Positions 1 to 11,945 are shown, numbered from the stretch's first letter. The stretch: DNA of 64,000 nt from Microvelia longipes (GCA_018340805.1 JACMZG010001870.1:46180537-46244536); one strand, 5' to 3'. The notes: generated by a model not told the origin, from the letters alone. Numbers and translations are program-made.

Positions 1-210
1 TTCGGTCAATAGATGTACGAGCGCGATTAGTAGGTGTATTGTGCTCGGTCAGTAGGCAGGATCTCGCTCAGTTGGTGCATCGTGCGCGGTGAGTAGGTAG
101 GATCTCGGTCAATAGATGTATCGAGCGCGATTAGTAGGTGTATTGTGCTTGGTCAGTAGGCAGGATCTCGGCCGGTAGGTGCATCGAGCGCGGTCAGCAG
201 GCAGGATGAA
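1..210. repeat. GC-richer minisatellite, about 103-bp higher-order unit
   Basis: Imperfect tandem array built from related about 30-bp pieces of the kind cggtcagtaggcaggatct and ggtaggtgcatcgagcgcgg. The segment beginning cggtcaatagatgta at position 3 returns at about 106. The array enters from outside the window, so its full length is unknown. Nothing coding is visible in it. Confidence 0.8.
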
Positions 211-379
211 TAAAACTCATCTTTCTCTTCAAAACGCGAGCTAAGCGAGACAGAAGATGTGCTAATTTATAAATTAGGTGTTTTACATATTCTGCAGACT
301 AGCCAAGCAAGTGCCATTAAGGAGCAAAAATTCTGAAGGAAACTCGTACCTGATATTTTAAGAAAAGAAATATAAAGAG

Positions 380-640
380 TCTTTCCCCGGAAAACAAAGC
401 ACTTTCAATCGAAAAAAGAGGCCATCATCAGTGCCTGACAAACACATAAAAAAATACAAAATTCAAAAAACTCAAAAATAACAAAAATAAAATAAATATA
501 AGATACGATATTTTAAGGTTATGCCCAGATTTCGGCAATAAGTCCTTATTAAATTCATAAGTTTTCCGTTCCTGGACTGAGAGCTTAAATACAAGGGATC
601 AAGTGGTGCTTAGATCCAGAAGAGAAACGAAGTTAGCCCT
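380..640 (-). mobile_element. Penelope-like 3' remnant with hammerhead-like motif
   Basis: On the minus strand the order CACTGATGATGGCC (435 to 422), then GAAAGTGCTTTG (406 to 395) reproduces the conserved core of a hammerhead ribozyme (CUGAUGA, stem II, GAAA, short stem III). It uses the same words as the loci at 44974-45001 and next to the Penelope-like ORF at 62843-62868. The A-rich stretch to about 500 also resembles the 62880-62980 flank. Stem II is weak here. No protein-coding part is present. The call rests on motif similarity and the extent is approximate. Confidence 0.5.
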
Positions 641-2260
641 TAAGGTAAGTAAGATTATAATAGTCTATAAAAGATTTCTGTCTCAATTTAGGTCATAACC
701 TCTTTTCTAAGAGGTACTTGCAAATTTACTCTTCCATTCGAAAATATAATTTTTTTGCTGACATCATCGAAATAATTTTAAAATATAAAGATAAAATATA
801 AAGACTTCCACATATACCTGCGTTGATAGTTTTTTATTTCAAATTGCAACCATTGACATATGTATAAAATACTTAGTCCTACAAAAGCGAAATATTACTT
901 CGTATGTAGATTGTTTTTTTAATATTAAAATTATTAAAATTAATAAATATTTCACTATTTATATGATAATTAATTTTAATATTAAGTCATTATTGTTATC
1001 ATAAAACAATATTTTATTGTTTCATTTTTTTATTATTTTGGGAACAAAAGGGAGACATATGTAGCATATTCTTATAAAATCTTTGTAGTTTTAACTTAGG
1101 ACTCGCCGTTGGTACAACGACTTTTATAGATAAGGTTGTCTATGTAATTTAATTCTAAATTATCTTAATTAGTCTTGGCTATAAAAGTGAATATAAAAAT
1201 TTAGGTGCAAGGTACCTCAGATTCTTCCTACCAGATCGGATACAAAAACATGCAGCCTAAGATCTTCCATAATTTTTTGAGCCTGATTTTATTTGAGGCT
1301 GTTAAAAACGCAATACAGCTATGCTGTAGGGGTTTACTCTACATATAAAAGTAGAGTAAACCTACTTTTATTTTCTTTCTCATTTTAGCTAATTTAAAAC
1401 AATTAGTTATAAGGTTAAAGTCATGGTGGGGGTACAAAAATCAACCTTGTTAATGTCTCGAGACCTAATACTCAATTAGAGTATTTGCACAATTTTTTTA
1501 TTGCATTATCTAAGTGCTTCGTATAAAAGAACACCCAGTAAAATATTAGAATGAAAAAACTTATCCTTTTGATGATACAGCAAAAAAAACGAAAAAAATA
1601 TTTAAACATGTTCTTTTGGCGGGAAAACGCCCTCGACAGCTTGTGTGACGTTAGACGTAAGAATACCGCCGTGTAGTGCAATATTCACTAGATCAACACT
1701 CATAAGAGTTTATTCTATACTGTCAACAAGATGATACTGACAGCTGTAGTCATTACGTTCCTTAGCCATCATATTACCTGGAACACGGAATTGCTTTGTT
1801 TCAGTCTTCTTTATATTCTATTGAACTATATATTCTAACAACTGTTGACCTTACGATATTTCTAACTAAAACTCCCATCTGTTCCTTAAACGACCCAACC
1901 TTTAGAATTTTCCGTTCTTACCCCACTCTTTCACCCATTCCCCCTCTCCTCTTCTTTAAATGCTTATTTGGACTATTTAAAATTAAATTAAATATTTTTT
2001 TACAGCTTAATATATTTTTATAAATACATTTAATCATTTTATGAGCAAACAATTTTTTTTTGAAAAATGAAAATACTCTATTGTATAAGAAATAAGTGAG
2101 ACGTCATTCACCCACAAAAATGACCCCACAAAATTTAAAAATTCACAAATCTTCATACAGTCACATCCTTTTTACTACATTTTTTAAAATGTTTTAGATG
2201 TCTAAGCAGGTAAAGCAAGGTTCTGTGTCTGTGAGAAAAATTAGTTGGACTTAATCCATC
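641..2260. other. AT-rich DNA without recognised features
   Basis: No coding exon, RNA gene or tandem array could be supported here. Short open frames at 1472-1681 and 1796-2023 are low-complexity translations of AT-rich sequence. An inverted repeat at about 1328-1370 (tttactctac then gtagagtaaacc) could fold into a small hairpin. Confidence 0.6.
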
Positions 2261-2265
2261 GTCAA

Positions 2266-2345
2266 TGTTATTTACAATTAACGACGTTTCGGCAACAGGT
2301 AGTTCTCCCATCATCAGGTTCGTCTTGAGAAAGACGGTGAGTTAT
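2266..2345 (-). ncRNA. Candidate hammerhead ribozyme (Penelope type)
   Basis: Minus strand: CTGATGA at 2317-2311, a stem-II region with GG..CC ends and an extra U before it, GAAA at 2290-2287, then CGTC at 2286-2283. A15.1-U16.1 and C-G form a minimal two-pair stem III, and the cleavage triplet would be GUC, with cutting between 2283 and 2282. Stem I begins with AAC (2320-2318) pairing with GTT (2282-2280). Such minimal stem III forms are known from Penelope-like elements, where they are thought to act as dimers. No ORF accompanies it. Confidence 0.65.
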
Positions 2346-2404
2346 GAGTAGGGTGTCAGGATTTTAACCTGACTTGGTAGGCAAGTATCAACCACTTTAC
2401 AGAG

Positions 2405-3085
2405 CAATTTGAAACTTATCTACCTGAGGCCTTTCCTCAGTTAACTTATCTACCTGAGGCCTTTCCCCAGGTAACTTATCTACCTGAGGCCTTTCCCCAG
2501 GTAACTTATCTATCTGAGGCCTTTCCCCAGGTAACTTATCTACCTGAGGCCTTTCCCCAGGTAACTTATCTACCTGAGGCCTTTCCCAGGTAACTTATAT
2601 ACCTGAGGCCTTTCCCCAGGCAACTTATCTACCTGAGGCCTTCCCCAGGTAACTTATCTACCTGAGGCCTTTCCCAGGTAACTTATCTACCTGAGGCCTT
2701 TCCCCAGGTAACTTATACCTTTTCCCCAGGCAAACTTATCTACCAGAGGCCTTTCCCCAGGTAACTTATCCCCTTATCTACCTGAGGCCTTTCCCCAGGT
2801 AACTTATCTACCTGAGGCCTTTCCCCAGGTAACTTATCTACCTGAGGCCTTTCCCCAGGTAACTTATCTACCTGAGGCCTTTCCCCAGGTAACTTATCTA
2901 CCTGAGGCCTTTCCCCAGGTAACTTATCTACCTGAGGCCTTTCCCCAGGCAACTTATCTACCTGAGGCCTTTCTCCAGGTAACTTATATACCTGAGGCCT
3001 TTCCCCAGGCAACTTATCTACCTGAGGCCTTCCCCAGGTAACTTATCTACCTGAGGCCTTTCCCCAGGTAACTTATCTACCTAGA
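2405..3085. repeat. 30-bp minisatellite (palindromic core)
   Basis: About 22 tandem copies of a 30-bp unit containing aacttatctacctgaggcct and ttccccaggt, many identical and a few 1-2 bases short. The core acctgaggcctttccccaggt is partly self-complementary (ACCTg..cAGGT). Because the unit is divisible by three, an apparent 90-residue minus-strand ORF (2740-3012) with a ten-residue peptide repeat arises. I regard that as a by-product. Confidence 0.95.
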
Positions 3086-3289
3086 GGCCTTTTTATCTTA
3101 AGTTTATCTACCTTAGAGCCTCGCTAGGGAAAACTCATACTTTCGACAGAGAAAACTTTTTGTGAAGTAATCTCTGAAAAAAAATAATAATAATTTAAAA
3201 AATAAATAAATAAATAAAAGTATCAATAGTCAGTAATATATGATTTCTAGATGTATAAATTAGTATAGTATTTATTATTACTTTTAAAT

Positions 3290-3416
3290 AGCATGTTACC
3301 AACCTACCTCAGTAGAGGTGCCACGGCTTATGGCCGAACTGCATGTATAGAAGAAATATGTTAATCCTAATTTAAGTAAAAATGAAATGTAATCTTTTAT
3401 AATGCAAATAAATGGC

Positions 3417-3448
<32 letters not shown>

Positions 3449-3460
3449 TTTTTTTTTTTT
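3290..3460 (+). mobile_element. Probable LINE 3'-UTR remnant with (TTA)n tail
   Basis: A short non-coding stretch ends aatgcaaataaatggc and passes directly into (TTA)n followed by a T-run at 3418-3464. The full LINE at 6812-11117 and the remnant ending at 15120 end in the same manner (AATAAA-like motif followed by a simple-repeat tail). No coding part remains, so the assignment is by end structure only. Confidence 0.4.
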
Positions 3461-3597
3461 TTTTATTTTTCTTAGCTTTGCCAGTTTTCGTTAGCATTAG
3501 TCGGGTATAAAGTACCAAGACTAAGGCTAATTTAAGGTATTTATTGATTTAAAAATTTTCTAACAGTATTACAGGTGTTAAGAATAGCAGCCTTTTG

Positions 3598-3635
3598 ATA
3601 ATAATAATAATAATAATAATTATTATTATTATTAC

Positions 3636-3668
<33 letters not shown>
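3598..3668. repeat. (AAT)n/(TTA)n microsatellite
   Basis: Uninterrupted ataata repeats turn into tta repeats near 3620, so the tract is an imperfect palindrome. The Asn/Tyr-rich minus-strand ORF across it is an artefact of the simple repeat. Confidence 0.9.
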
Positions 3669-3669
<1 letters not shown>

Positions 3670-4229
3670 CTCTGTGAGAAATGGAATTCGTCCAATGTAG
3701 TGTCTGTGACGCCGCACGTCGGTCAATTAGGAAGTAAAATAAGTGAGAGAGCGTAAGAGCACATGAGGAGACCAGACAGTCATTTTTAAGAACATATAAA
3801 AAAAGAGCCATGAGAGTAACAACGCAAATTAGTAAGGGTCCTAAACTTTTGCTCTTGAATATGAAAGGTAAATCTTCCTGTTAGGGTCCTTACTGCTTAA
3901 AGCCAGAGAAGAAGGAGGTTCTTCAGTTTTATGGATCCTTTATTTTAAAAATAAAGGAACCGTCATTCCAATTTGCTATAGCTAATAAATACTTTTTTTG
4001 AGGTAGTACGTAATGAGCACTTTATTGGACCGTTTTAGGATGAGAAGCCAATCATTATTGTTATAGGAGGTTATTTAGTACTTTTCACCTCCGAGGACAA
4101 TAATGAATGTAAAAAACTCCTAGGACGTAAAAGTAATTCATATGTTGCCGCCATTACTGTAATGTAGCGTGTTCAAAAAACAATCTGAGTTTTCTTTAAA
4201 AACGTTCATTTTGTTTCTGTTTTTGTTCG

Positions 4230-6060
4230 TAAACTAATTTTTTTCGTGTTTAAAAGGTGTTTTAATTGACAATATTTGTGGGTTTTTTTGTAAAGCTTTT
4301 ACATTTTTGAGTAAAAGTATGAAGCTATGGATGAATTTAATGACGACGATAATATGGAGTTAATAATAATTGGACGTTTGTTTTTTTTTTCAATTAAGTA
4401 TATAGCGTAGTTTAATGAGTGCTATTTTTTGATTTTTTTTTTAATGAGTGCTTTATTTAATGAGTGCTACCTCAAAAAAAATAGTGTATGCCATCCGGCT
4501 GAGAATGTCTTTATGTCTTGGCAATTTTTCCCGACTCACTTCGCTCGTCGGTAAATCTAATTGCCGTGACATAAAGACACACTTCTCAGCCTTATGTCAT
4601 AAATAACTATTATTACCTTGCATCGTTCGTCTGTTTTTAATCCTTAAATCTTAAATTAATTTCGTATATCTACTAATTTCAGATTGTGAAATGTTTTATC
4701 TTTTTATTTTCTCTCTTTCTCATTTCAATTATTTTTATAAGGTGTTCAGATTGTGGAATTGTTTATCTTTTTATTTATTCTTTTTCCCTCTTTTTTATTC
4801 CAATTATTATTCTTATGATTTATTTTTCATTGTAGAGACTCTGATGATGACTGAAAGGTTAAAAGCTGGCGCTGTCCAATAATATTTGATGTGGAAAAAC
4901 TTGGATGTAATAATAATATGTTTTACTTCACTTACGCATCTTTTACTGAACACGAGAGAACTTAATAAGCTAATTATGACCGAATTGTTAGCATCATTTG
5001 GGTATTGACGTACTTAAAGTGCTTAGAACATCCTTAGTATCACCAACCTGTGTCTAGGACTAGGTCAGTGCGCATGTTTACCGTTTGTAGGGAAACGATT
5101 CCCCACTCACCCTACCTCTCTCCCCACTCAACCTACCTCCCTCTTCATCTCTAAGGGCCCTCCTACACACGACCAACCCTACGCTACTCCTTGTTCCGTC
5201 TAAATCTAGGGAAAAAACCCTCCCAGCAGCCCCATCTCGACAATTGATTTCATTCTTTTAGTAATATACCATCCGTCCTACCCAGGACATCCTACCGAGT
5301 GACCCATCCTCCGATCTCCGATCATCTGTGGACCAATCATTTATCAGCTAACTCATCAACGATCAACGAAGGTAATCTTTTAGAGTAAAATTATTATCCA
5401 AAAAAACTGTAACTTCTATTCGATCAAATCAAAACTTACCGTAAACCAATTAAAATTCATTAGCAATGAAAACTTAATTTCCTTTAATAACAATATTTTG
5501 TTTTCTTTACCGCGTTTTATATTTTTCATTCTCGTCATCAAAAGTTTGTATTTATTTTTTAATACACATGTATATATATACATATACATTACATGTTATA
5601 TTTCTCTTATCCTACTTAATCTTTGTCCTACACGACTATCATTATTCATATAATTCTGTAATGCATTTGTAATAAAATATTAGGATCTATTTGATTATAA
5701 AGTAATTAGGAACTATTCTTATAATAAAAATAATAGTTATTTATGCCATAAGGCTAAGAAGTGTGTCTTTATGTCACGGCAATTAGATTTACCGACGAGC
5801 GAAGCGAGTCGGGAAAAATTGCCAAGACATAAAGACATTCTCAGCCGGATGGCATACACTATTTTTTTTTGAGGTAGCACTCATTAAATAAACTGCGCTA
5901 TATACTTAATTGAAAAAAAAACAAACGTCCAATTAACTCCATATTATCGTCGTCATTAAATTCATCCATAGCTTCACACTTTCACTCAAAAATGTAAAAG
6001 CTTTACAAATAAACACACAAAAATTGTCAATTAGAACACCTTTTAAAAACGAAAAAAAAT
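4230..6060. mobile_element. Foldback element with about 390-bp inverted arms
   Basis: The left arm (about 4230-4615) and right arm (about 5738-6060) are inverted copies: aaaaggtgttttaattgacaa matches ttgtcaattagaacaccttt, and the stretch atggatgaatttaatgacga near 4328 recurs inverted near 5955. Nearer the centre, both arms carry a nested palindrome (about 4500-4600 and 5750-5860) with gtctttatgtc and gacataaagac flanking a gcgaagcgag motif. The arm word ATGGATGAATTTAATGAC would read MDEFND, an acidic start as in some transposase genes, but the frame does not continue. The 1.1-kb centre has no recognisable ORF. Superfamily is unassigned and the exact ends and target duplication were not resolved. 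Confidence 0.8.
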
Positions 6061-6390
6061 ATATTCATAAAAATACCATTTTCGTCACTTAGGATTGTCC
6101 GCTTGAGCTGAAACCGGTCGCAATCGTTTTAGAATGACTTCGACCATGTAAAGACTACTTCGAGGTTCTTCCTCATTTCAGGCCTGCTTAGCTCGGCGTG
6201 GATCAGTGGAAGCCATTTTTGTCCTGTCTCTGTGGGAAAGTAGGCTTACCAGGATGGAGCAAGAGGTAGAGGCCCCTCTTTTATACTATATCCCCAACCT
6301 CTAACACTACTGAACCCAAGATATATCGTACGAGTCTTTAACCCCCCTCTTAAGGGGTGTTAGCTGTTTTGATTCCAATGGATGAAGCTT

Positions 6391-6811
6391 TTAGACCAAG
6401 AGCCCAGGGGTGTTTTGTTAATAAAAAGTGTAATGGCTGGAACCGGGTTTCATTTTTAGTAAATACCTTCCTGAACAAGGATCTGCAATTCTGCCGACTC
6501 GTACCGGATGGGCGTCCCAGGCAGAACGCACTTTACAGCTCAAATTTACCACCCAAGTTAACAAACAGTGTAATGGCTGGAACCGGTCTCAATTTTTCGT
6601 AAATACCTTCTTGAACAAGGATCTGCAATTCTGCCGACTCGTATCGGATGGGCGTCCCAGGCAGAACCTTTGACCCCTAAAGTGAGTTCTGCCTGGGACA
6701 CCCATCCGATACGAGTCGGAGAATTGCAGATCCTTGTTCAGGAAGGTATTTACGAAAAATTGAGACCGGTTCCAGCCATTACACTTTTTATAAACAAAAC
6801 ACCCCTGGGTC
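6391..6811. mobile_element. Small foldback MITE, family F1, copy 1
   Basis: Terminal words caagagcccaggggtgtttt (left) and aaaacacccctggg (right, truncated) are inverted. Inside, a module of about 100 bp (gtaatggctggaaccgg to gggcgtcccaggcagaac) occurs twice in direct order and once inverted. A complete copy is at 46167-46582. The right terminus here is lost exactly where LINE sequence begins, so one of the two elements inserted into or truncated the other. Confidence 0.85.
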
Positions 6812-8157
6812 TATTTCTCCTAGAAATAAGTGAATCTTGTGCAATTTACAAATGTGATGGATGTGAAAACATAATGCATAAAAACTGCTCGGGATTGAGA
6901 GCCTCTGAAGTCAAGGTGATGGATTACACTAAGGGGGTCCGAACACTCAAATTTTACTGCATTTTATGTAAAAACTCATCAATTATTGACTTAATTAAAG
7001 AAATTAAAGATTTAAAAGAAGAATTCACACAAATGAGAAAACTAATCTTGCAACCAAGTACCGGAAACGAAAACGTGAATATGTATTTACATTATCAAAA
7101 CGGGAAACTGTCACCAAATCAAGCACTTGTTACCGAAAATGAAAACCTTAATAAAGAAAAGGTAACAAAAAACATTATTAATTTATTAAAAGACGATAAT
7201 CATTTTGAGAAAGAAACCGTTTCAAATGACAAGTTTGATTTTTTAAACCAAACGACCTTGACAGACAGTGTTGCCACTGAACCAAACAACGAAATTCAAA
7301 ATCCTGATAAGAAAACTGAATCTAATCATGATGGCATTGCAACAGATTTAAGTTTGGCGCCATTATTCAAACAGAGCAATGAAGAACCAGCAATCAAAAA
7401 ACCTGATAACATTGAAAGTACACCAAAGAATGTTGCAGATTCCAATATTAAATCTTATAAAGATGTGTTAACAAATGAAAATGGCTCTGTTAAACCACAA
7501 AAGATCGCGGAAAATTATGCCTCAATTTTTGTATCAAAACTGCGCTTAGATCAGACAATAACTCATATTAAAAGACTTATTCAGCCAACCCTAAAATATC
7601 CAGATGAGATAAGCATCATTGACACACCGATTAAGTCGAAAAATTACAAAGCTATTAAAATAACTGTGAATCTAAAAGACTATGACAAGGTTATTAATTC
7701 AAAAATATGGCCCCAAGGACTAGATATAACAAAATTTAATGAAGAAAAAACGATCAACCAAGTAAAACAAAGGCCAAAAAATAATGATAAAGTGTCTGCT
7801 CAGTCTGTAATCTTGAATAATGTAATTATCGGAACTGGTGAAGAAGATGAAAAGACTGAATCCGATGAAGAAAATATTAGTATTGAAGGGATGTCTCGAC
7901 CACTAAAACAAGCTTGGCTGCATGTCAGTAGAGTAAAGGAAGGTACTACTAAAGAAGCCTTAAAATCATATATACAAAGAAAAATTAAGGACATAGAAGT
8001 AACTTGTGAATCTCTGAGTAATAACCCAGAATATCCAACTTTCCGCGTTGGAGTTAATATTAATCACAAAGATTTAATCGAGCAACCAAATTTTTGGCCA
8101 AGAAACGTTCAAGTCAGGCGTTTTTTATGGGCACAGAGGAGGGTCGCTCAAAAATAG
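6812..8157 (+). pseudogene. LINE ORF1 protein, 5'-truncated (PHD finger, coiled coil, C-terminal domain)
   Basis: The open frame reads from the foldback element into the LINE. The first about 48 codons (from 6670) are foldback DNA and there is no ATG at that start, so the LINE part begins near 6812. Visible features: the later PHD-type ligands KCDGC, HKNC and YCILC (6850-6970), the first CxxC pair being absent as expected from 5' truncation; a short heptad-like segment (IIDLIKEIKDLKEEF); a long polar low-complexity linker; and a C-terminal domain (QAWLHVSRVKEGTT to WPRNVQVRRF) of a kind seen in ORF1 proteins of insect LINEs. In those families ORF1p binds RNA and chaperones the RNP; this is inferred. 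The frame is intact to its TAG at 8155-8157 and overlaps the ORF2 start. Confidence 0.8.
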
Positions 8158-11017
8158 ATAACACGAAAAATGGGTGTGTTCGTAATAGACGTTTTGTAAG
8201 AATATATTACATAAATGCTCAGTGTTTACGCAATAAATTTGACGAAGTTGAAGTTATCCTTCATCGGGAAAATATTGATGTCCTATTAGTAGTAGAACAT
8301 TGGATGAAAGAAATTGAAATTAACTCCATGAAAATAAACAACTTCGCGCTAAAATCTTACTTCTGTAGACAAAACTATCAACACGGAGGAACAGCCATAT
8401 ATACCAGACAAGATATTGAATGTAAAGATATAGATAAGATAAAGTCAATAGAAATAGATTGTGAGTTGTCAGGTATTGAACTAACTAAACAGAACATAAG
8501 CATAATAGTTAGTTATAGATCAGATAAAGGTTGTAAAGAGAAATACTTTGATAGACTCTCACAAGTACTAGACAATTTATCTAAACCCGGCCAAGAAATT
8601 GTGTTATGTGGGGATTTCAACTTCAATTTTAATGCTAAACCAGTAAAGCCTGAAGTAACTTGTCTCACCAATCTTCTTAGAGAGTATAATATGATAAAAT
8701 TAGTTGATGTACCAACAAAGGGGAGTAATTGTTTAGATAATGTGTTTTCCAACTTAGAAAATAAAATCACTTATAAACTAGCTGGTCAGACAGCAGATCA
8801 TGCTGATATCCTTATTGAGATTAATCTTGCCATAAAAGTTTGTAAGGACAAGTACCATTATGTTAGACCATATTCCCAGGACAAAATGGATAATTTCATG
8901 CTTCAAATTGCTCAAGTTGATTGGGATTCTATGTTTAAAGAAGGTACTCTAACAGAGCAAGTTGACATTTTTCTTAACACTCTCAACATGTACCATGACA
9001 GCTGTTTTCCATTAAAAAAGTTAAAATAAAGAAAAATAAACAAAAAAGCCTTGGTTACCAAGGAACTTGATGAAATGAGGAACTGGTTACGTTATATATT
9101 TGATCTTAAACAAGGATATGGCCAAATATTTGATAATATGTATAAAATGGAGAAAAAGAAATATCGACTAGCCTTAAGAAAACAGAAAAGAAGCTATTAT
9201 ACAGAAATCTCAAAAATGCAACTAATAAAAGTAAAGAGTCTTGGCAAATAATAAAGCATATTCAAGGCAAAGAGCAAAATTCCATGCAATTAGATATAAA
9301 TCCTAATGAGGTGAACCAATTCTTCATAAATACCGTTAAAAACATCTCCAATAATAATCATGCTGATATAGAAAAAGCTAAAGAAGCAGTATCAACAGCC
9401 AGAAAATCTGATAATAAGCTGAGTAGGTTCGCTAGTGAAGGAATATCAGCCAATGATATAATTGAAATTGTTAAAAAAATGTCTAACTCAAAAAGCAAAG
9501 ATATATATGGCATATCTCCTTATATATTAAAGCAAATAATATATATAATTCTAGAACCTATTGTTTATATAGTCAATAGATGTTACGGTATGGAGAGTTC
9601 CCTAAAGCTTTTAAAATTGCTAAAGTGGTGCCTGTTTATAAGAAGGGAGATGCTGCATTGGCATCCAGTTACAGGCCTATCTCTATATTGCCAACTATAT
9701 CAAAGATTGTGGAATTGGTAATTAATAAAGAACTGATGAAACACTTAGAGGACAATCATTTATTGTCAAATTCACAATTTGGATATAGAAAAAAGTTGTC
9801 GACTGTTGATGCTGTCCAGACTGCACTAGAATTTATAGTAGAAGCATTTGAGGATAAGAAATCTGTTTGCTCGCTTGTTCTGACCTGACAAAGGCTTTCG
9901 ACTTGGTACCTCATGATATTACTCAAGTTAAACTTGAATACTATAATGTTGATCAAGTTGCTTTGAAAACTTTAACAGATTATTCTAAAGATAGAGAACA
10001 AGTTGTTATTCTCAAAAATATTAAATCCGATAGCCTAGCAGTTACGACTGGGACACCTCAAGGTTCCCACGTTGGCGGAACCACCTTCCTTGTATCAATA
10101 AATGATATGCCTTCCTACCTGCAACAAAAGATAAAAAGTATTATTCAAGAAAAAATAGCTATTCAACAAAATAATATAAAGAATAAAACAAATAAAGTAT
10201 GTATAGTGCCTAAAACTCAAGTAATAAGTTATTGTGATGATTCAAATTTTATAATAAAATGTAAAAATAAAGAAGAAGCTAAATTACTATTAGATCAATG
10301 GCTAATAAATGCTCAAGAATGGTTTACGTTCAATGGTTTTCTGATAAATAACGAAAAAACTCAAATCTTGAATTTCTCTCTAAGAAAAGATGATGTTAGC
10401 TCTAATATTAAGTTTTTAGGGTTTACCATAGATAGTAAGTTGTCATGGAAACCTCATATAGTCCTAGTAGAGAAGAAACTTTCTTCTAAAATTTATGTTA
10501 TAAAAAATCTGAAAAATTATCTAGATGAAAGCTACTTAATGACAGCATATTTGCATTGTTTCAAAGCATTATGAGTTATGGGATACTTCTCTGGGGTCAT
10601 GCTGAAGCAGGTGAAATTTTTCTAAAACAAAAGAAAGTTGTTAGAATAATTAGCAATTCTAAATACCTTGACCACTGTAAACCGATTTTTAAAAAATTAA
10701 AGATACTTACCTTTTATTGCCTGTACATATATCATTGTGTGAAGTATATTAAATTGAATTCTGATAGATTTGATATGGTGAAAGATATTCATGGATATGG
10801 AACAAGAGCCAGTACAAACAATGGCCTTCTACCTTTGCGGCACAGACTCAATAAATCCAGAACAGGATATGGTTATCTCGGTGTTCAACTATATAACCAT
10901 ATCTCTGTGAAAACCCGTGAGATGCCATATAATGAGTTCTGTGCGAAGGTAAAAGGTGTATTGTTGGAAAACCCTTGTTACCATATCCATGAATTCTTTA
11001 AAATAACTAATTTATAA
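8128..11017 (+). pseudogene. LINE ORF2: APE endonuclease-reverse transcriptase, frameshifted
   Basis: The likely start is ATG 8128 (MGTEEGRS), overlapping ORF1 by 30 nt. The endonuclease retains its signature: INAQCLRNK, VEHWM, SYRS, GDFNFNF, LDNVFSN and ADHAD. RT motifs follow: SSYRPISILPTISK, SQFGYRKKLST, DLTKAFD, GTPQGSHVGG and YCDD (usually YADD), then FLGFTIDSKLSWKPHI and a C-terminal region with YGILLWG. The frame changes at about 9030-9050 (two compensating), 9220, 9580, 9885 and 10556. Each piece remains similar in style to its neighbours and there are few internal stops, so the copy is young or partly mis-sequenced. It would nick target DNA and prime reverse transcription if intact. 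Confidence 0.9.
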
Positions 11018-11149
11018 TTGGATCTTAATAATTTGGCTCTGACTTTGTAAATGTTCCTTGTAGAATCTCTTTACAATAAACTCTCTTATTATTATTATTA
11101 TTATTATTATTATTAGAGGCCGTCGCGTTTTTTCTCCGTTGACAAATAA

Positions 11150-11945
11150 AATAAAAAAAATCGGGTATGGGGTACCTCGGAACGTTTCCTTATTACATCG
11201 GATTCGCTACGCTCATCCTCCCTGCTTCGGACTCGCTTCACTTGTCCTCAGAACTACAGTTCACCAAATTTATACTTCAACATGCCTTTTGACTCGCATC
11301 ATTTGTGTTCAGATAGTTAATGCATCCGTATCCTTCTGAGCGGTCACCCATACACAATGACCACACTCAAAGCTCCTAAATTTGTATTATCGAACAAAAA
11401 TCATGAATATACTTGTCGTATTAAAACGAAACTTAGTGTACTTATTTATTAGGTAATTATATCCACTTGTACCAATTCCAACTAAATTGGGCCATTTTCC
11501 ATTTTTTTATAATTTTTATAAAACGAGCAGTTTTTTAAATAAAGTCATTCAATAAAAATTGAACTAATAATGAGATGATACTTGGCACATATATTAGTTT
11601 TATACATACTCACATGCGTGCTAAATATCTCAATCCGATCGCATCATATTTCCGCGTTTTATGATTTTCGAGTCATTAGAGAGTTTTTGCTGACTCATTA
11701 TTGCGGATTAATGACGTCATAAAAAAATATTTTTCGAATTGCACAACTACATTGGTAGACTGATTTGTGTACAAAATGTCAACTCTCTAGCATAAATACA
11801 ATTGGCGCTACGATGATAACAGACACACACCCACATACAGATAGACAACTTTGCGAAAACCACTCAGGAGGCCTTAAAAACGCCTGAAGGGATAATTCTG
11901 GTTTTATCCCGGTCTCGGTTTTTTTTCGCAAACAATACTTTCCCT
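11150..11945 (-). mobile_element. 5S-rRNA-like repeat family, copy 1
   Basis: Starts with the family hallmark cgggtatggggtacctcgga, then pieces with gattcgctacgctcatcctc and ggactcgcttcacttgtcc. At 11339-11400 comes a region whose reverse complement resembles the middle and 3' half of 5S rRNA (ggtcacccat..tgaccacactca). About 500 bp follow, including atgacgtcat, a short CA tract and ggaggccttaaaaacgcctg. No coding potential. See the finding on this family for the 5S comparison. Confidence 0.65.

Larger units (their letters stand above)
6812..11117 (+). mobile_element. Non-LTR retrotransposon (LINE), 5'-truncated and decayed
   Basis: ORF1 with a PHD-like zinc finger is followed by an ORF2 with APE endonuclease and reverse transcriptase, a short 3' UTR and a (TTA)n tail at about 11082-11115. 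This layout is that of the Jockey/CR1 group of LINEs; I do not assign a finer clade. The 5' end lies in the PHD finger and abuts a foldback element. ORF2 is broken by about six frameshifts, so the copy is not autonomous as assembled, though some breaks may be uncorrected long-read errors. Confidence 0.9.

Noticed and set aside
2740..3012. 90-residue minus-strand ORF with a ten-residue repeat (PGERPQVDKL)
   Set aside because: The 30-bp repeat length is divisible by three, so any stop-free unit gives such an ORF. Units of other length on both sides break the frame, and there is no start context or splice site.
3541..3726. Asn/Tyr-rich ORF on the minus strand
   Set aside because: Translation of an (AAT)n/(TTA)n microsatellite.
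6357..6602. 81-residue ORF in the foldback element
   Set aside because: It follows repeated MITE modules and has no homologue I recognise; it recurs only as part of the repeat.
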